This document shows, piece by piece, positions 24,285-34,226 of a stretch of DNA of 64,000 nt; the stretch's first letter is position 1; each line of letters starts with the position of its first letter. Made by a program: the position numbers and the translations under genes. The notes below the pieces were generated by a model, which was given only the letters and a program-made list of their open reading frames with translations, searched no databases and was not told the origin of the DNA. Source of the stretch: Cohnella sp. GbtcB17 (GTDB lineage Bacteria > Bacillota > Bacilli > Paenibacillales > Paenibacillaceae); the NCBI RefSeq assembly GCF_019091135.1, contig NZ_JAGXJW010000028.1, positions 38,191-102,190 of the forward strand, written 5' to 3'.

Positions 24285-26450
24285 ATGCTGCTGTCCTGGC
24301 TGCACTATACGCTGTTTCTGCTCGTCACGGGTTATGCCATTACTTTGTTCTGCCAGGCGGTCTCTCGCCGCTACGCCTACGTCGAGCTGGGAAAGCCTTC
24401 AGGCAAGCGGCCGGACTGGCGCGGCCGAATCCGCGAGGCGCTGTTGCAGGCGCTCGGACACTCGAAGCTGCTGAAGGATCGCCGAAGCGGGATCATGCAT
24501 CTGGTCGTCTTTTACGGCTTCCTCGTGCTTCAATTCGGCGCGCTCGACCTGATCTACGCCGGGCTGTCGGGCGGCGAGCCGCTTCCGATCCCGGGTCGCC
24601 GCGTCTTCGGATTGACGCAGGAGATCGCCGCGCTGTTCGTCCTGATCGCAGCCGGATATGCGGCATACCGCCGATACGGCGAGAAGCTGGCGCGCCTCAA
24701 GCGTGGCGGGAAGCCCGCGATCGTGCTGCTCCTCATCGGCGCCCTGATGCTGACCGTGCTGCTGTCACTCGGCTTCCACCGCGCCTGGGAGGGACTCGGC
24801 GTTTCTGCGTACGCGCCGGCATCCTCGCTGATCGCCGAAGCCGCGTCCGGCCTGACGCCTGCCGCTGCCAAGGCCTCGTTTTACGTCTGCTGGTGGGCGC
24901 ATCTCGTCGTTTTGCTGACGTTTCTCGTTTATGTGCCGCAGTCGAAGCATTTTCATCTGATTACCGCGCCGATCAATCTGTTCCTCGGCCGGGCCGAGCC
25001 CGTCGGCAAGCTGAGCAAGCTCGATCTCGAGGACGAGACGGCCGAGTCGTTCGGCGTCGGGCGGATCGAAGATTTTCGCAGCGGGCAAATGCTCGATTTT
25101 TACGCGTGCGTGGAGTGCGGCAGGTGTACGAACGTGTGTCCGGCCTCCGGCACCGGCAAGGCGCTGTCGCCGATGCATCTCATCACGAAGCTGCGGGATC
25201 ATCTTACCGAAAAGGGAGCCGCGATCACGAGCAAGTCGCCGTGGGTGCCCGCTTTTGCGTTTTCTCATGTAAGCGCTCACAGCATGTCCGGGGCACCGGC
25301 GTCGGACTTTGGTCCGAATCCCCGTTGGAAGGAAAACGCAGCCGGCGGCGCGGTCACCGATATTCGGCCGACGCTGGACTGGCAGCGGGAAAGTTGGACC
25401 GCCGAAATGAATCGCATGCCGGAGGAGGTGTCGCTCATCGGCAACGTCATAAGCGAGTCGGAAATTTGGGCGTGCACGACCTGCCGCAACTGCGAGGATC
25501 AATGTCCCGTCGGCAACGAGCATGTCGACAAGATCGTCGACCTGAGGCGTTATCTCGTCCTGACGGAAGGCAGCGTGCCGCAGGAGGCGCAGCGCGCGAT
25601 GCAAAACATCGAGCGCCAGGGCAATCCGTGGGGCATCAGCAGAAACGACCGGGCCGGATGGACCGGAGAGATCGGCGGCATCGCGGTGCCGACGGTCAAG
25701 GACAATCCGGGCTTCGACATCCTGTTTTTTGTCGGCTCGATGGGCTCGTACGACAGCCGCAGCCGCAAAATATCGCGCGCCTTCGTTCGGCTGCTGCACG
25801 AGGCGGGCGTTAACTTCGCGATTCTCGGCAACGAGGAAAAAAATTCGGGCGATACTCCGCGGCGGATGGGAAACGAGCTGCTGTTCCAGCAGCTGTGCGC
25901 GGACAACATCGACACCTTCCGCAAATATGGCGTTCGCCGGATCGTTACCGCCTGTCCGCACACGTTTAACACGCTGAAAAACGAATACCCCGAATTCGGC
26001 CTGGAAGGGGTGGAGGTGCTGCATCATACGCAGCTGCTCGACCGGCTGCTGCAGGAAGGGAGGCTTGCGCCTTCACATCCGGTCAAGGAACGCGTCGTCT
26101 ATCACGACTCCTGCTATCTCGGCCGCTACAACGGCGTGTACGACCAGCCGCGGCATATTTTGCGCGCGATCGAAGGACTTGAGCTGCTGGAAATGGACCG
26201 TACGCGCGAAAACGCGATGTGCTGCGGGGCGGGCGGCGGCTTGATGTGGATGGAGGAAACGGCGGGCAAACGGGTTAATGTCGCGCGGACGGAGCAGGCG
26301 CTGAGGACGCAGCCGTCGATGATCGGGAGCGCGTGCCCGTACTGCTTGACGATGCTCGAGGACGGCACGAAGCAAAAGGAAGCGGAAGACCGGGTCAAGG
26401 CGAGGGACGTGGCGGAAATTTTGGAGCTGGCGGTATTCGGCGCGCCTTAA
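24285..26450 (+). CDS. fadF: Membrane Fe-S oxidoreductase (FadF/heterodisulfide reductase type), probable ETF:quinone link
   Basis: 721 aa from ATG 24285 behind GGGAGGAGG. The N-terminal third has about five or six membrane helices (NarI-like haem-b domain, about 1-240). Two 4Fe-4S motifs follow: CVECGRCTNVC (Cys275, 278, 281, 285) and CTTCRNCEDQC (Cys397, 400, 403, 407). The C-terminal half has two CCG domains (ACPHTFNTLKNEYP; MCCGAGGGLMW...CPYCLTML). Related to B. subtilis FadF and HdrD. In bacteria lacking classical ETF-QO, such proteins are thought to pass electrons from EtfAB to menaquinone. Its place beside the FadR operator and etf genes fits. Confidence 0.87.
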   Translation: MLLSWLHYTLFLLVTGYAITLFCQAVSRRYAYVELGKPSGKRPDWRGRIREALLQALGHSKLLKDRRSGIMHLVVFYGFLVLQFGALDLIYAGLSGGEPLPIPGRRVFGLTQEIAALFVLIAAGYAAYRRYGEKLARLKRGGKPAIVLLLIGALMLTVLLSLGFHRAWEGLGVSAYAPASSLIAEAASGLTPAAAKASFYVCWWAHLVVLLTFLVYVPQSKHFHLITAPINLFLGRAEPVGKLSKLDLEDETAESFGVGRIEDFRSGQMLDFYACVECGRCTNVCPASGTGKALSPMHLITKLRDHLTEKGAAITSKSPWVPAFAFSHVSAHSMSGAPASDFGPNPRWKENAAGGAVTDIRPTLDWQRESWTAEMNRMPEEVSLIGNVISESEIWACTTCRNCEDQCPVGNEHVDKIVDLRRYLVLTEGSVPQEAQRAMQNIERQGNPWGISRNDRAGWTGEIGGIAVPTVKDNPGFDILFFVGSMGSYDSRSRKISRAFVRLLHEAGVNFAILGNEEKNSGDTPRRMGNELLFQQLCADNIDTFRKYGVRRIVTACPHTFNTLKNEYPEFGLEGVEVLHHTQLLDRLLQEGRLAPSHPVKERVVYHDSCYLGRYNGVYDQPRHILRAIEGLELLEMDRTRENAMCCGAGGGLMWMEETAGKRVNVARTEQALRTQPSMIGSACPYCLTMLEDGTKQKEAEDRVKARDVAEILELAVFGAP

Positions 26451-26488
26451 AGCTCAATGCTTGAACCCGGATAAGGAGGAATTGCCGC

Positions 26489-28885
26489 ATGGCACTGAAG
26501 ATCGGAAAAGCGGCGGTCGTCGGCTCGGGCGTCATGGGGGCGAGCATCGCCGCGCATCTGGCAAACGCAGGCATTCCGAGCTTGCTCCTCGACATCGTTC
26601 CCGATTCGCTCTCGCCGGAAGAGGAAGCCAGGGGGCTCACGCTCGCCGATCCCGCGGTTCGCAACCGGCTGGCGGCCGGCGCGCTCGCGAGGCTGCCTTC
26701 CGTTCATCCGGCGCCCTTTTACGACGACACTTTCGCAGGCTTGATCGAACCCGGCAATCTCGACGACGACCTGCATCGCATTCGGGATGTCGACTGGGTG
26801 ATCGAGGTCGTCGTCGAAAAGCTGTCCGTGAAGCGCGACGTGCTCCAGCGAATCGAGCGTCATTGGCGACCGGGCGTCGTCGTCAGCTCCAACACGTCGG
26901 GCATCTCGATCCGGGAGATGGCCGAAGGGCGAAGCGAGGCGTTCAAAACGCATTTTCTCGGCACGCACTTCTTTAATCCGCCCCGTTACATGAAGCTGCT
27001 CGAACTCGTCCCCGGCGACCGCACCGACCCGGCGATCGTGAGCGGGATGGCCGCATTCGCCGAACGCGTCCTGGGCAAAGGCGTCGTCGTCGCCAAGGAT
27101 ACGCCCAACTTCGTCGCCAACCGGATCGGCACCTACGGACTGCTCGCGACGCTGCAGGCGATGGAGGCCGGCGGCTTTACGGTTGAGGAGGTGGATGCCG
27201 TCACCGGGCCGGCGATCGGCCGTCCGAAAAGCGCGACGCTGCACACGCTCGACCTGGTCGGCATCGACACGTTCCTTCACGTGGCAAACAATGTGTTCGA
27301 GAAGACGGACGATCCGGCGGAAAAGGCGGCGTTCGCGCCGCCGAAGCTGTTGCTGGAGCTGGCGGAGCGAGGCTGGATCGGCGAAAAGGCGGGCGCCGGT
27401 TTTTACAAAAAAGCGAAAGGCGCGGCGGGCAGCGAAATTTTGTCGCTCGATCCGTCCACGATGACGTACGTTCAAGCCGTCAAACCGCGCGGGGCTTCAT
27501 TGGAGGCGGCTGCGGCCGCGAAAGGAGCGAAGGAAAAGACGAAGGCGCTGCTCGGCGGGAAGGACCGGTACGCGGCGCTGGCATGGCAAATTTTGAAGCA
27601 AACGCTCGTCTACTCGGCGGAAAAGGTCGGCGAGATCGCGGACACGGTAGACGACGTCGACAAAGCGATGCGGTGGGGCTTCAACTGGGAGCTCGGGCCG
27701 TTCGAGCTGTGGGACGCGATCGGGCTTGTCAAGACCGCGGCGCGGATGGAAGCGGAGGGCACGGCCTTGCCGGCCTGGGTGAAGGAATGGATCGCGGCGG
27801 GACACAAGTCGTTTTATCGCCGGGTGGAAGGCCGTAGCGCCTATGCGTACCGGGGCGCCTATCGCGAGCTCGAGGAGCGGCCGGAGGCGATCTCGCTGCG
27901 CGCGCTCAAGGAGCGGGGACGGGTCGTGCGGTCGAACGCCGGCGCGAGCCTGATCGACGTCGGCGACGGCGTGGCGGCGCTCGAATTCCATTCGCGAAGC
28001 AATGCGATCGGCGGCGACATTCTGACGATGATCGGGGAGAGCGTCGAGGAGGTGCGGCGCAACTATGACGCGCTCGTCATCGCGAACGAAGGTCGCAACT
28101 TCTGCGTCGGCGCCAACCTGATGCTGCTTCTGATGGAGGCGCAGGACGAGGAATGGGATGAAGTGGACGCGATCATCCGCCTGTTCCAGGACACGATGAC
28201 GAAGCTGAAGCGGTTCGAAAAGCCGGTCGTGGCGGCCCCGCACCGGATGGCGCTCGGCGGCGGCGTGGAGGTGTGCCTGCCTGCGGACGAGATCGCGATG
28301 CTGGCCGAGACATACTTCGGCCTCGTCGAAGCCGGCGGCGGCCTGATCCCGGCGGGCGGCGGCTGCAAGGAGCTCACGCTGCGGATCAGCCAGGCGAATG
28401 CGGATCCGGAGATCGACCTGCAGCCGCACGTCAACCGGCTATTCCTCAACATCGGCACGGCCAAGGTGTCGACGAGCGCGCACGACGCGAGAAAGCTCGG
28501 CTACCTTAGGCCGGGGGACCGGATCGTGATGAGCCAGGAGCGATTGATCTACGAAGCGAAAAAAAGCGCGCTACGGCTCGCCCAGGCAGGTATTCCTGCG
28601 CCTGTGCCGGAGCGAATCCGCGTCGTCGGCGCGGAGGGGAAGGCGGTCATGAAGCTCGGGGCGCGCGGCATGCATACGAGCGGGTACATCAGCGATCACG
28701 ACCTGCTCATCGCCGGCAAGCTCGCGCATGTGCTGGCAGGCGGCGACGTGCCGGCCGGCACTTACGTGACCGAGCAATACATGCTGGATCTGGAACGCGA
28801 GGCGTTCCTCAGCCTGTGCGGCGAGCCGAAAACGCAGCAGCGAATGCAGCATATGCTCGCCAAGGGCAAGGCGCTGCGCAACTAA
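26489..28885 (+). CDS. fadN: 3-hydroxyacyl-CoA dehydrogenase/enoyl-CoA hydratase
   Basis: 798 aa behind ATAAGGAGGAATT, close to B. subtilis FadN (789 aa). N-terminal NAD-binding domain AAVVGSGVMGASIAAHLANAG (residues about 7-27), the dehydrogenase signature FKTHFLGTHFFNPPRYMKLLELV, then a second dehydrogenase helical domain. The C-terminal part (about 480-700) is a crotonase domain (FHSRSNAIGGDIL; EGRNFCVGANLMLLLMEA; KPVVAAPHRMALGGGVEVCL). It hydrates enoyl-CoA and oxidises L-3-hydroxyacyl-CoA. It is followed directly by fadA and fadE, as in the B. subtilis fadNAE operon. Confidence 0.95.
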   Translation: MALKIGKAAVVGSGVMGASIAAHLANAGIPSLLLDIVPDSLSPEEEARGLTLADPAVRNRLAAGALARLPSVHPAPFYDDTFAGLIEPGNLDDDLHRIRDVDWVIEVVVEKLSVKRDVLQRIERHWRPGVVVSSNTSGISIREMAEGRSEAFKTHFLGTHFFNPPRYMKLLELVPGDRTDPAIVSGMAAFAERVLGKGVVVAKDTPNFVANRIGTYGLLATLQAMEAGGFTVEEVDAVTGPAIGRPKSATLHTLDLVGIDTFLHVANNVFEKTDDPAEKAAFAPPKLLLELAERGWIGEKAGAGFYKKAKGAAGSEILSLDPSTMTYVQAVKPRGASLEAAAAAKGAKEKTKALLGGKDRYAALAWQILKQTLVYSAEKVGEIADTVDDVDKAMRWGFNWELGPFELWDAIGLVKTAARMEAEGTALPAWVKEWIAAGHKSFYRRVEGRSAYAYRGAYRELEERPEAISLRALKERGRVVRSNAGASLIDVGDGVAALEFHSRSNAIGGDILTMIGESVEEVRRNYDALVIANEGRNFCVGANLMLLLMEAQDEEWDEVDAIIRLFQDTMTKLKRFEKPVVAAPHRMALGGGVEVCLPADEIAMLAETYFGLVEAGGGLIPAGGGCKELTLRISQANADPEIDLQPHVNRLFLNIGTAKVSTSAHDARKLGYLRPGDRIVMSQERLIYEAKKSALRLAQAGIPAPVPERIRVVGAEGKAVMKLGARGMHTSGYISDHDLLIAGKLAHVLAGGDVPAGTYVTEQYMLDLEREAFLSLCGEPKTQQRMQHMLAKGKALRN

Positions 28886-28912
28886 CGAGGAGCGAAGGGG
28901 GCCGAATGTCCC

Positions 28913-30097
28913 ATGAGAGAGGCAGTCATCGTGTCGGCCGCACGCACGCCCGTCGGCCGCGCCAAAAAGGGAAGCTTCGTCCATACGCGCGCCGAAGACC
29001 TGGGCCGGACCGTGCTGGAGGCGGTCATCGCGCGGGCGCCCGGCGTCGCAAAGAGCGACGTCGAGGACATCATCGTCGGCTGCGCGATGCCGGAGGGCGA
29101 GCAGGGGCTTAACTTTGCGCGCATCATGTCACTGTACGCGGGGTTTCCGTCCGCCGTGCCCGCGATCACGGTCAACCGGTTTTGCGCGTCCGGGCTGCAA
29201 GCGATTGCCTACGCGGTCGAACGCATCGCGACAGGCGGCGCCGACGTCATCGTCGCGGGCGGCGTCGAGAGCATGAGCCATGTGCCGATGGCCGGGTTCA
29301 AGCCTTCGCGGCATCCGGCGATCGCCGTCGAACGCCCGGACATTTCCATCGCGATGGGCCATAGGGCGGAGAACGGCGGCGAGCGCTTCGGCAACTCCCG
29401 CGAGGACCAGGGCCGGTTCGCCGCGGACAGCCACCGCAAGGCCGCGCAAGCGCAGGCATGCGGCGCCTTTCGGGAGGAGACGGTGCCCGTGGCGACGTCG
29501 GTCCGCGGCTTCGGCGCGGACGGCAGGCCTTGGGAGCGCCGGCTCGTGCTCGAGGCGGACGAAGGCGTCCGTCCGGACACGACGCCGGAGGCGCTCGCGA
29601 AGCTGAAGCCGGCCTTCAAGGCGGGCGGCACGGTCACGGCGGGCAACGCCTCCCAGATGAGCGACGGCGCCGCCGCTTTGCTCGTCATGAGCCGCGAGCG
29701 CGCGGAGGCGTTCGGGCTCGCGCCGCTCGCCGCGTTCAAGTCGTTCGCCCTGGCCGGCGTCGATCCGGACGTCATGGGCGTCGGCCCCGTCGAAGCGATT
29801 CCGAAGGCGGTGCGAATGGCCGGCTGGTCGATGGCCGACGTCGATCTGTTCGAGATCAACGAGGCGTTCGCCTCGCAATGCCTGCACATCGTTCGCGCGC
29901 TGGCGCTAGACGAAGGCAAGGTGAACGTGAACGGCGGCGCGATCGCGCTAGGCCATCCGCTCGGCTGCACGGGAGCGAAGCTGGCCGCGAGCCTGATCTA
30001 CGAGCTGCGCCGCCGCGGAGGCGGGCGCGGGATCGTGTCGATGTGCATCGGCGGCGGCATGGGCGCGGCGGGCGCGTTCGAGGTGTATCCCGCATAG
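28913..30097 (+). CDS. fadA: Acetyl-CoA C-acyltransferase (3-ketoacyl-CoA thiolase)
   Basis: 394 aa, close to the 391 aa of B. subtilis FadA; GAGCGAAGGGGG upstream. Catalytic Cys91 (NRFCASGLQ), His348 (GHPLGCTG) and the C-terminal Cys378 (MCIGGGMGAAG) are all present. It cleaves 3-ketoacyl-CoA with CoA to release acetyl-CoA. Lies 27 bp after fadN. Confidence 0.96.
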   Translation: MREAVIVSAARTPVGRAKKGSFVHTRAEDLGRTVLEAVIARAPGVAKSDVEDIIVGCAMPEGEQGLNFARIMSLYAGFPSAVPAITVNRFCASGLQAIAYAVERIATGGADVIVAGGVESMSHVPMAGFKPSRHPAIAVERPDISIAMGHRAENGGERFGNSREDQGRFAADSHRKAAQAQACGAFREETVPVATSVRGFGADGRPWERRLVLEADEGVRPDTTPEALAKLKPAFKAGGTVTAGNASQMSDGAAALLVMSRERAEAFGLAPLAAFKSFALAGVDPDVMGVGPVEAIPKAVRMAGWSMADVDLFEINEAFASQCLHIVRALALDEGKVNVNGGAIALGHPLGCTGAKLAASLIYELRRRGGGRGIVSMCIGGGMGAAGAFEVYPA

Positions 30098-30156
30098 CGC
30101 GGAGCCGGACCGCGACGATTGACGTCATCTAAGCGTTCAAAGGAGGTTCCTCGCAA

Positions 30157-31941
30157 ATGAGCGGAAATTCGTTCGTAACAACGGCGGGCGGCGGCTTCGT
30201 CGTCGCGGACGCCGACTACGCGTCGGTCGCGACGCCCGAGGACTTGACCGAGGAGCAGCGCATGATCGCCGAGACGACGGAGGCGTTCGTCGAACGCGAC
30301 GTGCTGCCGCACGACGAGCGGCTGGAGAAGCTCGACTACGAGCTGACCGTCAAGCTTATGCGCCAGGCCGGGGAGCTCGGCCTGCTCGGCGCGGACGTCC
30401 CCGAGGCTTATGGGGGTCTCGGCCTCGACAAGATCAGTTCGGCGCTCATCAGCGAGCGGCTGTCCCGCGCGGCTTCCTTCGCCCTGTCGATCGGCGCGCA
30501 TGTCGGCATCGGCACGCTGCCGATCGTGTACTTCGGCTCGCAGGCGCAGAAGCAAAAGTACTTGCCCGATCTCGCGCGCGGGCGGCTCCTCGCGGCGTAT
30601 TGCCTGACCGAGCCGTCGTCGGGCTCGGACGCGCTTGGGGCCAGGACGACGGCCCGGCTGTCCGAGGACGGCAGCCATTTCGTGCTCAGCGGCACGAAGC
30701 AGTTCATTACGAACGCGGGCTTCGCGGACATCTTCATCGTGTATGCGAAGGTCGACGGCCAGCATTTCAGCACTTTTATCGTAGAGAGAACGATGGCGGG
30801 GGTGAGCGTCGGACCTGAGGAGAAAAAAATGGGCATCAAAGGGAGCTCGACGCGTCCGCTCGTGCTCGAAGACGTGAAGGTGCCGGCCGAAAACTTGCTG
30901 TGGGACGTCGGCAAAGGCCACCTGATCGCCTTCAACATATTGAATATCGGCCGCTTCAAGCTTGCCGTCGGCTGTCTGGGCGGCGCCAAAGAGGCGATCG
31001 CATTAAGCGCGAAATACGCCAACGAGCGCATCCAGTTCGGCAAGCCGATCTCCGCTTTTCCGCTTGTGGGGAAGAAGCTGGCCGAGATGAACGTGCGCGC
31101 CTACGTGCTCGAGAGCGTCATCTACCGTACCGCCGGGCTCATCGACGCAGGTTTGGCCGGTATCGATCTCGCCTCGCCGGATGCCGGCGTCGAGTCGGCC
31201 AGGGCGATCGCGGAGTACGCGATCGAATGCTCGATCAACAAGGTGTTCGGCTCGGAGACGCTGGATTTCGTCGCAGACGAGGGCGTTCAAATTCACGGCG
31301 GCTACGGCTACATCCAGGAATACAAAATCGAGCGGATTTACCGCGATTCCCGCATCAACCGCATTTTTGAAGGCACGAACGAGATCAATCGGCTGCTCAT
31401 CCCGGGCACGCTCGTGAAGCGGGCGCTTAAGGGTCAGCTGCCGCTGTTGCAGACGGCGCAGGCGCTTCAAGGCGAACTGCTCCAGCTCGTGCCGGGACGT
31501 ACGTTCGAGGGGACGCTGGAAGAAGAGACGCACTTGACGGCGATGGCCAAAAAAATATTTCTGATGGCGGGCGCGGCCGCCGTTCAGCGTTACGGTCCTA
31601 GGCTTGAGGAGGAGCAAGAAGCGCTCGCGGCGCTGGCCGACATACTGATTCAGCTGTACGCGATGGAGAGCGCGCTCCTCCGGGCCAAAAAGCTGCTCGC
31701 TCGCCAGGGCGATGAACGCGCTGCGCTCGCCGTCGCCATGACACGCGCATTCGCGCACGACGCATTCGGGCAGATCGAAGCGCTCGCCAAAGAGACGCTG
31801 TCGGCCGTGGATAGCGGCGACTCGCTGCGGACGCAGCTGTCGGCGCTCAAAAAGCTGACCCGCCGAAGCCCGGTCGATACGATCGCGCTGAAGCGGCAGA
31901 TCGCGGCGGCCGTCATCCGGGAGGAAGGCTACGTCTGCTAG
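30157..31941 (+). CDS. fadE: Acyl-CoA dehydrogenase
   Basis: 594 aa behind AAAGGAGG, the same length as B. subtilis FadE. FAD and substrate motifs of the family are visible (YCLTEPSSGSDALG near residue 148, KQFITNAGFADIFIVYAKVDG, QFGKPISAFPLVGKKLAEM, VQIHGGYGYIQEYKIERIYRDSRINRIFEGTNEI in pieces). The C-terminal 200 residues form the extra helical domain typical of very-long-chain enzymes. It introduces the trans-2 double bond and reduces EtfAB. Confidence 0.95.
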   Translation: MSGNSFVTTAGGGFVVADADYASVATPEDLTEEQRMIAETTEAFVERDVLPHDERLEKLDYELTVKLMRQAGELGLLGADVPEAYGGLGLDKISSALISERLSRAASFALSIGAHVGIGTLPIVYFGSQAQKQKYLPDLARGRLLAAYCLTEPSSGSDALGARTTARLSEDGSHFVLSGTKQFITNAGFADIFIVYAKVDGQHFSTFIVERTMAGVSVGPEEKKMGIKGSSTRPLVLEDVKVPAENLLWDVGKGHLIAFNILNIGRFKLAVGCLGGAKEAIALSAKYANERIQFGKPISAFPLVGKKLAEMNVRAYVLESVIYRTAGLIDAGLAGIDLASPDAGVESARAIAEYAIECSINKVFGSETLDFVADEGVQIHGGYGYIQEYKIERIYRDSRINRIFEGTNEINRLLIPGTLVKRALKGQLPLLQTAQALQGELLQLVPGRTFEGTLEEETHLTAMAKKIFLMAGAAAVQRYGPRLEEEQEALAALADILIQLYAMESALLRAKKLLARQGDERAALAVAMTRAFAHDAFGQIEALAKETLSAVDSGDSLRTQLSALKKLTRRSPVDTIALKRQIAAAVIREEGYVC

Positions 31942-31976
31942 GACCGCGATAGACTCCGTTCCGTGAGGTGATGGGT

Positions 31977-33662
31977 TTGCCGCAAGCGCCTTGGTATGCA
32001 CACTATCCTGGCGAAGTGCCCCGGACCTGCCCGTACCCGAAGCACAATCTGGCCGAATTCCTCGTCGCGTCCGCCGAACGTTATCCCGATCGGACCGCGC
32101 TCAGCTTCCTGGGCAAAAAAATAACCTATGCACAGCTGCTGGACTCGGCGTACCGGTTCGCAGGCGTCTTGGGGAAGCTTGACGTCGGACGCGGCGAGCG
32201 GGTCGCGATTATGCTCCCCAATTGTCCGCAGCTCGTCGCCGCTTATTTTGGCACGCTGCTCGCCGGAGGCGTCGTCGTCATGACGAACCCGCTGTACGTG
32301 CAGCGGGAAATCGCGCACCAGCTCAAGGACTCGGGCGCCGTAGCCGTTTTGACGCTCGATCTGCTGTTCCGGAGAGTGAAGGAATCGGCGCAAGAGCTGC
32401 CCGATTTGCACATCATCGTGACTTCCATCAAAGACGGGCTTCCTTTTCCGAAAAGCTGGCTGTACCCGATCAAGGCGAGACGGGATGGGCTTGACCGGAA
32501 GGTGTCCTACGGACCGCGCATTCACCGGTACGCCAGGCTTCTGCGCGATACGCCGCCGCTGCCGATCCATGCGGAGGTGGACGCCGAGCGCGAGCTCGCG
32601 CTCCTGCAATATACCGGGGGCACGACCGGCATCGCCAAAGGCGTCATGCTTACGCACGCCAATCTTGTCGCCAACACGATTCAAACGAGCCTGTGGTTTT
32701 ACAAAAGCGAGCCAGGGCGGGAACGTTATTTGGCGGCGCTTCCCTTTTTCCACGTCTTCGGCCTTACCGTGCTCATGAATCAGGCGATCATGCTCGGCGG
32801 AGAGCTGATCCTCGTGCCGAGATTTGAGGCGGGCGACATCCTGCGGATTATCGACAAGCAGAAGCCGACCGTATTTCCCGGCGCCCCGACGATGTATATC
32901 GCGCTCATCAACCATCCGAAGGTTCGGGATTACGACCTGTCCTCGATCAACGTCTGCATCAGCGGCGCCGCCCCGCTGCCTCACGAGGTGCAGGAGCGGT
33001 TCGAGGCGATCACCGGCGGCAGGCTTATCGAAGGCTACGGGCTGACGGAAGCTTCGCCGGTCACCCATGCGAACAACATCTGGGAATACCGCAAAAAAGG
33101 GTCGATCGGCCTGCCCTTTACGGATACGCTTGCGAAAATCGTGGACCCCGAAACCGGGGAGGACTTGCCGATCGGGTCGACGGGCGAGCTTGCAATCAAA
33201 GGGCCGCAGGTTATGAAGGGCTACTGGAACCGGCCGGAGGAGACGGCGCGGGCGCTGCGGGACGGCTGGCTGCGCACAGGCGACATGGCGCGCATGGACG
33301 AGGACGGCTTTTTTTACATCATGGACCGGATGAAGGATATGATCATCGCGGGCGGCTACAATATATTTCCCCGGGAGATCGAGGAGGTGCTGTTCGGGCA
33401 TCCGGCGATCGAGGAGGTCGCCGCGCTCGGCGTGCCCGATCCGTATCGCGGGGAGACGGTGAAGGTGTACGCGGTGCTGAAGCCCGGGGCGGAGCTGACC
33501 GAAGCGGACCTTAAAGCCTGGTGCAAGGAGCGCCTCGCCGCCTATAAGGTTCCGCGCATTTACGAATTCAGGAGCAGCCTGCCGAAAACGATGGCGGGCA
33601 AGGTGCTGCGGCGCAAGCTGCTCGAAGAGGAGTCGGCCGGACGCGATCAAGGCGACGGTTGA
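31977..33662 (+). CDS. lcfA: Long-chain fatty-acid-CoA ligase (LcfA type)
   Basis: 561 aa if it starts at TTG 31977, which lies 4 bp after GAGGTGAT (31965-31972), a full match to the anti-Shine-Dalgarno. GTG 31968 and ATG 31971 are in frame but fall inside that sequence. B. subtilis LcfA is 560 aa. ANL-superfamily motifs: LQYTGGTTGIAKGVMLTH (phosphate-binding loop), GYGLTEASPV, GWLRTGDMARMDEDGFFYI, and the catalytic Lys in LPKTMAGKVLRRKL. It activates fatty acids to acyl-CoA and is the entry point of the pathway. Confidence 0.94.
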   Translation: MPQAPWYAHYPGEVPRTCPYPKHNLAEFLVASAERYPDRTALSFLGKKITYAQLLDSAYRFAGVLGKLDVGRGERVAIMLPNCPQLVAAYFGTLLAGGVVVMTNPLYVQREIAHQLKDSGAVAVLTLDLLFRRVKESAQELPDLHIIVTSIKDGLPFPKSWLYPIKARRDGLDRKVSYGPRIHRYARLLRDTPPLPIHAEVDAERELALLQYTGGTTGIAKGVMLTHANLVANTIQTSLWFYKSEPGRERYLAALPFFHVFGLTVLMNQAIMLGGELILVPRFEAGDILRIIDKQKPTVFPGAPTMYIALINHPKVRDYDLSSINVCISGAAPLPHEVQERFEAITGGRLIEGYGLTEASPVTHANNIWEYRKKGSIGLPFTDTLAKIVDPETGEDLPIGSTGELAIKGPQVMKGYWNRPEETARALRDGWLRTGDMARMDEDGFFYIMDRMKDMIIAGGYNIFPREIEEVLFGHPAIEEVAALGVPDPYRGETVKVYAVLKPGAELTEADLKAWCKERLAAYKVPRIYEFRSSLPKTMAGKVLRRKLLEEESAGRDQGDG

Positions 33663-33709
33663 TGGCAACGGGCGCCGCTTGCTCGGCTGGTCCGAGAGGA
33701 GGGACCGTC

Positions 33710-34135
33710 ATGGAAGGACAGAACCCGGCATCCGGGTCCGATGCGGAGTTGGCGGAGCGGGCCCGCAGCACGTTCTGGGGATACCTGGGCTGCGAGCTCA
33801 TCCGGCGGGACGTGCGCGAGACCGTCGTGGAGCTGGATGTCGAGGAGAGGCATATGAATTTGATCGGCATGATGCACGGCGGCGTGCATACGGCGCTGCT
33901 CGACTCGGCGATGGGGCTGGCCGCGATGGCGGCGCGTCCGGACGAGGATATCGTGACGTCCAGCCTGAACATTCATTTTACGGCGCCGGCGCGAGCGGGC
34001 AGAGTGCGGGCGACCGCGACCGTCGTGCATATGTCGGGCCGTATGGTTACCGCAGAGGGGAGGCTGTATACGGCGGACGGCAAGCTGTCGTCGATGGCGA
34101 CCGCGTCTTTCCGCGTGCTCGAGCGGAAAAGCTAA
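33710..34135 (+). CDS. PaaI-type hotdog thioesterase
   Basis: 141 aa from ATG 33710 behind GAGAGGAGGG. Single hotdog domain with the conserved MMHGGVHTALLDSAMGLAAM loop and helix (about residues 48-67), ending with DGKLSSMATASFRVL. Family members hydrolyse acyl-CoA thioesters. As the last gene of the fad operon it may release CoA from blocked or excess acyl-CoA; the substrate is not shown by sequence. Confidence 0.87.
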   Translation: MEGQNPASGSDAELAERARSTFWGYLGCELIRRDVRETVVELDVEERHMNLIGMMHGGVHTALLDSAMGLAAMAARPDEDIVTSSLNIHFTAPARAGRVRATATVVHMSGRMVTAEGRLYTADGKLSSMATASFRVLERKS

Positions 34136-34166
34136 TCGGCGTCGGACGCGGGCAGCGAGTAAAGTC

Positions 34167-34199
34167 AAAAAAGCCGTACCCTCTCGGGTACGGCTTTTA
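34167..34199. terminator. Bidirectional terminator between the fad operon and rpsT
   Basis: AAAAGCCGTACCC (34169-34181) pairs perfectly with GGGTACGGCTTTT (34186-34198) around TCTC. A run of A on the left and T on the right allows use from both strands. Confidence 0.9.
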
Positions 34200-34226
34200 A
34201 ACGCCATTATAGATTCAGGCACCGTC

